Shown piece after piece: positions 54,501 through 61,300 of a stretch of 64,000 bases of DNA. Both the position numbers and the translations under genes were made by a program. The stretch covers positions 12,214,001 to 12,278,000 of the forward strand of contig OX387606.1 in assembly GCA_947568835.1 (NCBI GenBank). The letters run 5' to 3'. This DNA comes from Protonemura montana (Eukaryota > Arthropoda > Insecta > Plecoptera > Nemouridae). The notes below the pieces were generated by a model. That model searched no databases. It saw only the letters and a program-made list of their open reading frames with translations, and was not told where the DNA came from. Every line of letters begins with the position of its first letter. Position 1 is the first letter of the stretch.

Positions 54501-57500
54501 GCCTTAGCAACAGCCACACACAGACGTCTCCTGCACTAACCATCCCACCTCCTCACCTCTCTTTTACTCTCCGAGCGAAACACATTGCCGCTTTACCTTC
54601 TCGTCGCCGGCGCCCCGGACCACTCCAAGGATCTCAATCTGTCCGCATCGACGAGCAGGAGCATATCAAAGGATCAGGATTTGCACATCACTTTCTCATA
54701 GATCGGAAAGCTTTATGGATGTATGGCACCAAGGATGTGCGGCTTCAAAGAAGTGTGGTTTCAAGGATATGCGGTTTTAAGGATGTGTAGCTTCAAGGTT
54801 ATGATTTTTTTTTTATTCCCATGCGAATAACGAGTTTTGGCCGATAGTATAATTTTCAATTTTTAAAGAGCATGCTTGAAAATATAGAAACACCGTTATC
54901 AATGGGTGTAATTAATTTTTACTCTGATATTATCACTTTGAAGATAAAGGAAATGTGAAAATGTAATGTCGCTCTGAAAATGATGTCATGTCATATTGGT
55001 CATATGCTTTTGATAAGTCGGCTTAAGCCGTAGATCACAGAGAGCGGATCAAATGCATCCCTGATGCCACCCAAGATGACCAAGTGCTAGGGGCGGCAGC
55101 GGGCTCCGCCCAAGCACCTTGGTAGAAGGGGTAACCACATGGACAGTGGTAATATGACTTCAGCGGGCGCAGTCAGCACTTGTTCCCATATTAAAAGAGG
55201 CACTTCAAGACCTTTTCATGAAGAAAAACGTTTCGGTATTTAGAACTGCATCGTGGACTGCATACAATGCTGCACAGAATTGCGAGATTAAAGTCTGTGT
55301 TCGCAAAAATAAAAGTACTGGTGAAGTTGAATGAAAATTGTCAATATTTAATATCGTTGTCAATGGGACGATATTAAAAGAGAGCGAAAAAAGAAAATGT
55401 CAAGATAAAAGCTGAATGGGAACGTATTTTGGATTTAAATCTGGTGGCGCATACGTTTTGTAAGCCATGAAGAGACAAAACATGGATAATTTTCTTGGGG
55501 TTCGTGTAATATTCATATAAGGGATGTGGTACTTGAAAAGAGTCGGATGATTGCAGAACTGAAAGAAAATTGGAAATGACATCGCTTGTGTTTTGAGAAA
55601 ACAGAAAACAAGCTCGCCTTTGTGAAATTGGAACCACGGGTAACTTTTTTGCCCAATTTTAACTCACATTCAGTTTGAGCAGAAAACAGACAGGACAAAA
55701 CACAGGCGGGTTGTATTTTCTTAAATTTAATACGAGTGTGATTACAATGCTATTGAATAACATATTAGGCAGCACTGGTATATGATGCATTTAAATTAGA
55801 TAGCGAATTCCATGCCGGCCCCGGACTTTTAGATAGTAGTAAACCTTGGTATTGCTCCCGGGTCGTGACAAGAGCGCAAAGAAATATGCACGGCAATAAT
55901 TTTATCCAATCTAATAAATAATTCGAGCGATCTCCACACTACGGTCCTCCTATAGCCACGAACGATCACGTGCACTGCACGAGTGATTTGTACTGCACAA
56001 ATGCGTTTAGTGCATCCATCTCAGCTCTGAGAGAGAACACCATATCATAAGTGCATCCTAACAAGATGAGCACCATTGGTGTATTTTCAAGTTTGAAACT
56101 ATTTTGTAATATTGGTTTCTAACAATTTCGGTGTGCAAAAACGGTAGTATATTATGAACGCCAGCGAAACCACGAGCACTCGATGAAACGTGACGAAACT
56201 AGGAGTCAGAGCAAGAATAATTCCATTGCTCATGTTTAGAACGGTTCATTAAATTCCATTAGCTATAGTGACGATTCGGATGAGCATAGAACCGCGTTTT
56301 CCGCAATTACCTTTGGTTTCGGAACAGGTGCTCTCGATGCATTCGGGGCTATGGTGCGATTATTTGGGTCGACATCCATGATTTGACACATTTTTCTATC
56401 GCAGTCGCACTTGCCGATCGGCTGCAATTAGCTGTCGGAATGCGCTATTATTGGCGGAAAATTGAGACGCGGAAAGTTAGAGAATTAACCGTTATAAATT
56501 CAACGAGAAAAAAAAATGTAATTGCGATTGGGTGTATGAAGTGATGCAGCTGGGCAATTTCAGCCATTTCAAAGTATGTGTGAAACGTACAAATTGAGCT
56601 TTAATTTCTTTCAAATCGATTTGCCGGTCAGATTCTGGTTATTTTGCAGCTGTTTGAAACTAATCATTCCGTTTACACTGTACAGTAACTTAGTGTCCAC
56701 TTTTTGAGAGTGCTAATTACATTATGAAAGGCACCCATTGAAATACAAACATAATGACATTTTTGACCGGGCAATATTCTGCGTTTTTTCGTAACAAAAA
56801 GGTCTGGAGGTTGGTTGGGAACGTAATATCCGGTTCCCACGTGACATTTAACTTCGCGGCATATGTCACACAATATGCACTATGCACATGCGCACTGGCA
56901 ATGCAGAGCGAGGTGGACTTTCGCCAGATGCCGGTCAAAGGGAAGCAAACAAACACTGCGTGCCGGAAAAACATATGCGATTGCCATAAGATACATCTGC
57001 AGGTTTGCAGCTAAGGGCTAGGACTCTGATCTGTGATCTGGGCTAGGATCTGTGATCTAGCTAGGTTTCTGATCCTGATCCTAGGATCTCTATGATCCCT
57101 ATAATCTATGATCTAGGCTAGGATCAGTGGGCTAGGTCATCTAGGACCGTGGCTAATGATCTCGGATCTGGACTATGGGACTGGGCTAGGTGATGGTAAC
57201 ACCTATATACAACGGAAAACTGAATTTTACTGCTACGTACATTTGGCATATTTAAATAGACCCTTATCTTCGAAAAAATGAGCCGAAGGTTAAGTTTGTA
57301 TCGTTATGTTGATAAACACGAGGCCATACACCTGTTCTCTAAACTCAAACAATCTGGCCCACATCCGTTGCCTCCTTTGCCCATGTGCGAGCACTCGTGT
57401 ACATGATCTCGTGGTAGGTGAAGTCCTCGCGTTCAATTTAAAAATCAGCATGGGGCATGATGGAAACGAAAAGATGGAGCCAATTATTTTTCCGATTATA

Positions 57501-58008
57501 GTGGTGAGGATATTTGCCAAATTATTATCGATAAAATCGTAAAACTATAAAGCTTTAAAAGGAGTGGAAACATTGCCGATCGGAGAAAGCGCCAAGAAAT
57601 AAATCGAGTCAATATGTTTCGCAACAACAACAAAAAGCGTCTATAAGTTGTAAGTCGCTAGACTCGTTTCTAACCAGGCAAATAATATAGCTATTTCCCT
57701 GTAAGTAAACCTATCAATTTCTATTTTAGTAGATTCCTTTCGGTAAGTAAAAATAGACGGGACGATTTATCGTTTTACCTGTTGCACTGGGAAACATTCG
57801 GAGGTCGTACAACATCGAACCTAAACGCCGACGCCTTGGACGCCGACATTTCGTTGAGAAGCTCATAACGACGCCGGGCGTCGCCGGTCAGCCGACACCA
57901 ATCACCACTCAAGCAACCCCAACAGCGTCCTTTCGACCTGCCCGCAGGCGTCGTCGGCGTCGGCAACAACTGCATCGGACGTCGCGGTTCTCTCTTCCGC
58001 CACCGCAT
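11711..58008 (-). CDS. kmr: Giant PH-domain protein, kramer / PLEKHA5-7 family
   Basis: I assembled 22 coding exons; all have AG/GT sites and the phases close to one frame. They are 57779-58008, 47365-47493, 44817-44880, 37150-37372, 34657-36416, 33849-34152, 28237-32949, 21065-21302, 20346-20535, 19251-19406, 18803-18895, 18338-18637, 17860-18009, 17339-17630, 16446-16643, 15588-15776, 14165-14553, 13585-13887, 13029-13211, 12433-12538, 12232-12360 and 11711-11826. The product is about 3,480 residues. Order: low-complexity N-terminus; PH domain (GWLHKQGSEGLMLWKKRWFV to MRTYYFAADTRELMVQWMNA); long disordered Ser/Asp/Pro/Gln regions; coiled coils; conserved C-terminus PLPLYQQRDNFYS. The PH domain and C-terminal blocks match vertebrate PLEKHA4-7 and Drosophila kramer, proteins that bind phosphoinositides and act at cell junctions or in planar polarity. 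I see no WW domains, unlike PLEKHA5/7. The first exon is the least certain part. Confidence 0.9.
13029..13887 (-). CDS. kmr: kramer-like gene, two exons with the ILGTPNKI motif
   Basis: Exon 13585-13887 (phase 0/0) is Ser-rich with a KEKRRHHTVTSGRP stretch and ends before a GTATTT donor, which is weak. Exon 13029-13211 (phase 0/0) contains SARSRDDLDMERALRPR and TIDSILGTPNKILIPERYI. This block resembles the conserved C-terminal segment of PLEKHA5-7. Confidence 0.88.
14165..15776 (-). CDS. kmr: kramer-like gene, proline-rich exon and KRFYGIIPREK exon
   Basis: Exon 15588-15776 (phase 1/1) has an acidic start, a polyproline run that could bind SH3, WW or EVH1 domains, and ISEADDRMKRFYG. Exon 14165-14553 (phase 1/0) continues IIPREKQQEIKTVRIVKREA and ends with a second proline run and LRNLMIARHRVR. 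The sequence across the splice (FYG to IIPREK) reads as one conserved block, supporting the junction. Confidence 0.88.
16381..16643 (-). CDS. kmr: kramer-like gene, cassette exon or alternative last exon
   Basis: After a CACCCCAG acceptor in phase 1 the frame reads GADAIPGRKRHHTTWLETD and on to PLYVNADKSRLG. Two outcomes are visible. A GTAACT donor at 16440-16445 makes a 198-base, phase-1/1 cassette (16446-16643). Read-through gives NYGYTINRMPTKRRVKFKMA and a stop at 16381-16383, an alternative C-terminus. The exons on either side are also compatible with skipping it. Which form is used cannot be told from the sequence. Confidence 0.7.
16983..17017. repeat. Perfect 17-bp inverted repeat with one-base spacer
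   Basis: AACATAATTTGTCATGA, then C, then its exact reverse complement, lies in the intron between the exons at 16643 and 17339. It could extrude as a cruciform or fold as a hairpin in the pre-mRNA. Confidence 0.9.
17339..18895 (-). CDS. kmr: kramer-like gene, coiled-coil exons
   Basis: Four exons, 18803-18895, 18338-18637, 17860-18009 and 17339-17630, are in phase 0 until the last leaves phase 1. They begin ARLAELETPKRLEHLQRLED and include YEKGKPLVNLVDNMVKLGSL, VRERLEFNQKVQEQRLLAEE and ALEAELRRVQQLVGDLQRQR. Heptad periodicity is clear. The NLVDNMVKLGSLY segment appears to be the family-typical block between the two helices. The coiled coil is likely used for dimerisation or partner binding. 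Confidence 0.9.
19251..21302 (-). CDS. kmr: kramer-like gene, linker exons before the coiled coil
   Basis: Exons 21065-21302 (phase 1/2; SYRSHSSLQSSPEYRANGMS), 20346-20535 (phase 2/0; SSGDYRSHMTMQSPADRSQS) and 19251-19406 (phase 0/0; HEELVLLLIQLRRQSAG). The first two contain two related YRSH...S-P segments. The donor after IEIEAQ (GTTCGT) is not the strongest choice, but it keeps phase with the next exon; reading on instead forces a stop or a frame break. Confidence 0.82.
21303..28123 (-). other. kramer-like gene, 6.9-kb intron
   Basis: This separates the giant exon from the coiled-coil part. It is mostly AT-rich, with GC-rich islets at about 22.73-22.90 kb and 26.2-26.6 kb that could be internal promoters or enhancers. 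No frame here has both a convincing acceptor and donor in the right phase. I see no coding exon. Confidence 0.5.
22725..22925. promoter_or_regulatory. GC/CpG-rich islet inside the 6.9-kb intron
   Basis: A C-rich tract followed by CpG-dense sequence containing GGCGCCGCGGCGCC stands out from flanking AT-rich intron. It lies just upstream (minus strand) of the exons coding the coiled-coil half. An internal promoter for a short C-terminal isoform is possible; this is composition-based only. Confidence 0.3.
28124..28236 (-). terminator. kmr: Alternative 3' end of kramer-like gene (intronic polyadenylation)
   Basis: If the donor at 28231-28236 is not used, the giant exon reads on for 26 codons (KTTTNMLSDDDDIAAVKAFL and on) to TGA at 28154-28156. 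A canonical AATAAA lies at 28124-28129, 25 bases after the stop. The resulting protein would keep the PH domain and disordered region but lack all coiled coils and the conserved C-terminus. Confidence 0.6.
28237..32949 (-). CDS. kmr: kramer-like gene, 4.7-kb giant exon
   Basis: A single 4,713-base exon, phase 1 at both ends, codes 1,571 residues and is much richer in GC than its introns. It is almost wholly predicted-disordered Ser/Asp/Pro/Arg sequence with many short YxxM/YEN-like tyrosine motifs (DYENIALVYPK, EYYMPMTPSR, SYVEMTENG, PVYMEVSPLL), proline runs such as PPPIPKSPPPLEELE, and Arg-Ser stretches. These look like SH2/SH3 and kinase-target docking sites; that is inference. There is no folded domain I recognise. 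I know of no equivalent in vertebrate PLEKHA proteins. The donor is TCGACAG with GTAAGA and the acceptor is TTTATTCAG. Confidence 0.9.
33323..33366. repeat. (GCAAC)n pentanucleotide repeat
   Basis: About nine uninterrupted GCAAC units decay into GCAAT variants up to about 33380. It lies in the intron upstream of the giant exon. Confidence 0.9.
33849..34152 (-). CDS. kmr: kramer-like gene, exon with LLEWKQRMLQSPL motif
   Basis: A 304-base exon, phase 0/1. It opens REESMKRLLEWKQRMLQSPL, which I believe is a conserved PLEKHA-family helix, then a basic Ser/Arg-rich part with KYYKQQVLRELANQEARSRD, and ends NRYNSYSSDDE before GTGAGT. Confidence 0.9.
34657..36416 (-). CDS. kmr: kramer-like gene, second half of PH domain plus linker
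   Basis: A 1,760-base exon, phase 1/0. It starts PEEEKLLGSILLPSYKIS and includes RKFCFKAEHANMRTYYFAAD and the PH C-terminal helix LMVQWMNALSLA with the invariant Trp. The rest is a low-complexity linker with Pro/Gln-rich stretches (AAAATAAATTQNV, QQQQYQEQQQQQRR) and an EDVYNNSDPRAV segment. It ends DGEKKIQQ before GTGAGA. Confidence 0.93.
36808..36842. repeat. Three 12-bp tandem units
   Basis: ATGGGTTTATTR repeats three times in the intron between the two PH-domain exons. Confidence 0.8.
37150..37372 (-). CDS. kmr: kramer-like gene, first half of PH domain
   Basis: A 223-base exon, phase 0/1. An Ala/Ser-rich lead (QNAAASAAASAGRRKSSGSS) precedes the PH start GWLHKQGSEGLMLWKKRWFV and LSEYCLFYYK. 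The Lys/Arg pattern KKRW in the beta1-beta2 region fits phosphoinositide binding as in PLEKHA proteins. The splice to 36416 restores YYKSPEEEKLLG exactly as in family members. Confidence 0.93.
41435..41649. repeat. Perfect 104-bp tandem duplication
   Basis: A 104-base unit at 41435-41538 is repeated without a mismatch at 41539-41642, followed by the first seven bases of a third unit. Each unit contains an AAGTG...CACTT inverted repeat. The identity implies a recent event, or an assembly artefact. Confidence 0.9.
42263..42278. repeat. Poly-C run (16 C)
   Basis: Sixteen consecutive C, then a CT-rich tract to about 42295. On the minus (gene) strand this is poly-G. Confidence 0.95.
44817..44880 (-). 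CDS. kmr: kramer-like gene, 64-base exon
   Basis: Poly-pyrimidine plus ACAG acceptor and a GTACGT donor, phase 2/0. It reads LDPAVTTSLPSQALLAMENK and fits between LER (47365-47493) and QNAAAS (37150-37372) without breaking frame; the other two frames lead to a stop in the next exon. Confidence 0.75.
45895..46065. promoter_or_regulatory. CpG-rich islet in intron between 44880 and 47365
   Basis: GC-dense sequence with repeated GTCGAC and GGCGTCGACGGCGTCG stands out from AT-rich surroundings. On the minus strand it contains an open frame and a CACCAG followed by GTCTGG. It could be an alternative promoter or leader exon; evidence is compositional. Confidence 0.3.
47365..47493 (-). CDS. kmr: kramer-like gene, N-terminal exon shared by candidate starts
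   Basis: A 129-base exon, phase 2/2, from TGTTCCAG to GTGAGC. It reads SRDADVAALRDQENDAVFWP then a Pro/Ala/Ser-rich part ending NPTLER. An internal ATG at 47415-47417 (MPSAAAIGVSPTNPTLE) is a fallback start. A second possible acceptor (CTCCCAG) lies just upstream of that ATG. Confidence 0.65.
48041..48063 (-). CDS. Candidate alternative first/micro-exon (MENT)
   Basis: On the minus strand CCTATTAG is followed by CACCCGCAC, ATG GAA AAT ACC AG, then GTATGT. The 14 coding bases end in phase 2, which matches the exon at 47493. The motif is short, so chance is a real alternative. Confidence 0.25.
51382..51425. repeat. 22-bp direct repeat, two units
   Basis: ATATTCGGATGGAAAATCGG-type sequence occurs twice in tandem with a period of 22 bases. 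Confidence 0.75.
54717..54796. repeat. 16-bp tandem repeat, five degenerate units
   Basis: Units start at 54717, 54733, 54749, 54765 and 54781 with consensus GGATGTGYGGCTTCAA and no length change. It directly follows a GC-rich patch. Confidence 0.85.
55017..55028. repeat. 12-bp perfect palindrome
   Basis: CGGCTTAAGCCG is fully self-complementary. Its nearness to the hairpin at 55080 may be coincidence. Confidence 0.6.
55080..55122. repeat. GC-rich imperfect hairpin
   Basis: Arms CCAAGTGCTAGGGGCGG and CCGCCCAAGCACCTTGG pair over about 16 positions with one bulge and a nine-base loop. The patch is far richer in GC than its surroundings. Confidence 0.6.
57015..57195. repeat. GATC/CTAGG-rich degenerate repeat array
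   Basis: About 180 bases built from scrambled copies of GGCTAGGATCTGTGATCT, with many GATC and CTAGG words on both strands. The period is irregular. It lies in the first intron, under 600 bases from the 57.8-kb exon. Confidence 0.8.
57779..58008 (-). CDS. kmr: Candidate first coding exon of the kramer-like gene
   Basis: A CpG-rich segment ends CAACAG followed by GTAAAA. The frame from the ATG at 58008 (or internal ATGs at 57975 and 57849) stays open and leaves in phase 2, which fits the exon at 47493. It reads ...ARRRYELLNEMSASKASAFRFDVV near its end. GC content stands out sharply from flanking AT-rich DNA, as expected for a promoter-proximal exon. It may instead be 5' UTR, with translation starting downstream. 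Confidence 0.5.
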
Positions 58009-58108
58009 TACCGACCGACGACTTCGTCGCACGCGAAATTTGATTTAATATGCCGACCCGGTCGTGCAAAACAAATTTTTGAATAAATCCACGCATGAAT
58101 GAATTTAC

Positions 58109-58340
58109 CGATTTTGTCTTCTGTCGGGCAAGAAAGAGACTGAGACGTGATGGATGAAGGACAACACTGATGTGTCTGTCTTGTTGAGATCAGATGGCAG
58201 ACTCTGTCTCAATCTCCTAAATGCATAGCTCTGTTCTGCCGATCCCCGGTCCCTCCCACCCCCCTTGCAACTTCCGCGTCGAAGTCGAACACCATCGGGG
58301 TACCGTCGGTGCCTAGTAACCGGGTACCGATGCAAGACAT
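58109..58340 (-). promoter_or_regulatory. CpG-rich promoter-proximal region upstream of the kramer-like first exon
   Basis: GC-rich sequence continues upstream of the 57.8-kb exon. On the minus strand it contains a possible donor (AATCG followed by GTAAAT). The frame leading to it has no ATG, so a non-coding leader exon or promoter is more likely than coding sequence. Confidence 0.35.
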
Positions 58341-61300
58341 TCAGACCACAATGTCACAGCTGCGCACTCAATTGCACTAATTAAAACCGAGTACTGTATA
58401 TTTTTAATTGTTGTTTGGTTGTCTAAGTGTCTACTGGTTAGTGCAGTATTTATGTTTATAGTTCCTATTTCAAATGGGTTGTGGAAAATGTTAAGCGATG
58501 GTGTTGGTTTTATACAAGTTCTTAAATAGTTTTTAATACCTACAGATTGTAATTAAAAGTGTGTTTACAATGGGGAAGCGAAATAGCTAAAAGCTGGACT
58601 ATAGTGATTGTATGAATCAATTAATATCTGTGCCTTCCAGGTCGGGTGTCTACAATTATTGTAATAAATCACGTGTCGCACAATACAAGACGTGGATAGG
58701 CTCGAGCATGTGTACATAATAAGTACATCTAGTATGCGACAATACGCGCGCATCAAAAGGAGAAGAGCCGAGTCCAATCCGATGCAATGTTTCTGCCAGC
58801 CGCTATGTGATCAGTCAGATTACTTCATTCCTAGAATGTAGAAGGGGTTCAACACACAATGTATGCCAAGCGTACTCAGCATATATACACAAAGCGCGAC
58901 GAAAACACTCAGCAAAAATTCAATATCGAAGTTTTTTGTTCTTTGTTTTTAGAATGCTGAGATTTTTTTTGCCTCTAGAATGCAAGTTACGACCGCAGTT
59001 CGATATCTAAAGCTCTTCCCCCGTTGGGGTTTAATATCCAATTAATTTTTTCGGAAATAATCTTCGGTTTCGTTTGCTCGGCTCGTGAGACAATTCAATT
59101 TTTCCGCTGCGTTCTGGCAGTAGGGCATTAGAACGCCAAAGGGTAGACCATCAAGCGATCTACAAAAAAATTACAAAAGTTGCCAAGATAGGCCGGTAAG
59201 CCCTTCGAACCTGCACGAGGCATTTTGATTAATTATTGAATAGCCTTGTGTCTCTGAGACTCGAGCCACCCACAGGACAAAGCGCGTGGCATGGACATTG
59301 GACCCTCATAATGCATTCATGCCGTCGAACCAGCACCGTAAGTCATATTTCACGAACGGAGTGGCCACAGCCACCGCCGCCGCCTACGCTTACTGGATTA
59401 CTAAGGGACATTATAGGAGGAACGGTGTCGTACAAAGTTCCGTCGTCGATTCTGTTCAAATCCATCGATGATTTCCATCTGAAGCTGGCCTCCTCCTCCT
59501 ACACTCAACCATGAGGTGAAGAGTTATGATACCATACCGTTCAAATCCAAATTCACCAACTAAAAGATGATGCCCTTTTGACTAAAATCCGGAAGAGGTT
59601 TTAATCTGGGTCATCTTGAGCTTGTGATACAGGTTCTATTCTGATTGTGGTTCGATTATAAATATATTGTAACTTGTACGTTTGAGGAATTTCTGGAATA
59701 GTCATTTTCTAACATAGGTGCTCTGTCGGTCCCAAATCCAACCGACTATCTCTGGAACTCGTGCAGACCAAGGAAGCGAAACAAAAACGGTAATTTCTGA
59801 CCACCACTCCCACCGGTTTAGGGTAGCAGCTAAGGTAGCAGCATTTCCGACGCAAAGTAACCCAGTGTGCGTGATTTATTAGTTTTCTTGTTGCAAACTT
59901 GAGCAACGCACCCCTAAAACGGCTCCTCTGGGCGTAGTAAGTTAATAATTTAGACTTGCATAACTTACCTAGTTAGTCAGTGAATCAGTAAATTCTTGTC
60001 GCCACATCAAAAGACATCGTACTACAACAAAGAAGAAGACGAACGTTAATTGAGTTGAGAACAATGTACATGCATAACTTATTAAGTAGACTAACTGCAC
60101 ATAATCTGACATTCGTGAAGGTGATCTCTCGTGCAATAGAAATTGCGACAGTTGTGCATTGCATGACAAAAAGTCAGGCATGGGACAACCCCTCAAACAG
60201 TCACTATGATAGCGTCGTGCTGGTCACTTTTAAAAGTATGCAGCGCGCCTTTCATGTTGCACAGAGAGGTAGAGACGAGAGATAGAGACTGCATTTTGTA
60301 CTGTAGAAGCCCTACCAATGACCCCACCCTGCTGTAATCTCCGTGGTAGTAGTTGGGTACTATAGTTGTACAGTTCAGAGGTATATTTGTGAGATTATGC
60401 AGCTTGAAATGCAAACCGTGGGTGAAAACTTCTAATAGATTGCATGGGCCGCTGCTTCTTAAAATGTATTATATACAATTTAGTTTGGAGTGGTTGCAGC
60501 AAAGGGGTAATAAACAAAATCTGAATCCGAATTTTTCTGCTGCCTCATAAACACATTATTAAATTCTGTTGAAATTTCGTGGTTTTCCGATTGTCAAACG
60601 AAATGCGATGTCAGTCTGTCACAGAAATAACTACTTGACAGCATTCTAAAATTAAAGTTTTCTGCAATTAGAAAGTTTGTTGCAATTCACTCTTCTTGTG
60701 GACAATTGAACTCGTTCCCAAGAACAATGCCAAACGGTCCTGACAACAACAGAGATGACAAGAGATGATGGTACTTGATGCCTAGATCGTATCGTAGTAA
60801 CAAGTACCAGGCTGTTAGCTGTCAGATGAAAACCCGCATTTTAAAAGCCGCTTCTCGATGGCGGTGCATTTGACACGGATTGTTACATATTTTGTCTGAT
60901 TCACTGCTACGCAGGGCTCATATTTTGTGAGTGTGACAGATTTGAAATTGCGTTGGATTTCATTTGAATGTCACTCAACCAGAAAACGAATTGTTTCAGT
61001 CGTATAAAAAAAATATATGTATATATATTATATATATATACTTCTATCTGAAATTATATTCCATTTTGAACTTGAAAAAACATGATTACAACTCGGCCTC
61101 TGCAATAGTACCATACACCTTGAATTATTTTTACCTTCGTTGTAAAATGAGTGTGAAAATATTACGGTAATATCTTGACAAACAAGTAATCTATCCGTCA
61201 AGGTGTAATTGACGAGCTTTGACATGGTTCTCACCAAACAATCAAGATTTCAATGCATCGCGTGTGTGTACCTATAGGTACCTCTAATTAGAGATGCCAA

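Larger units (their letters stand above)
47494..57778 (-). other. kramer-like gene, first intron (about 10 kb)
   Basis: Mostly AT-rich non-coding sequence, assuming the 57.8-kb exon is the start. It contains GC-richer patches at 48.75-48.92 and 54.35-54.66 kb, a 22-bp direct repeat, a 16-bp tandem repeat, a hairpin and a GATC/CTAGG array. No open frame here has family resemblance. Confidence 0.45.

Noticed and set aside
58105-58335. Minus-strand open frame ending at a donor in phase 2
   Set aside because: It has no ATG in frame, so it cannot be a first coding exon as it stands; kept only as a possible leader or promoter region.
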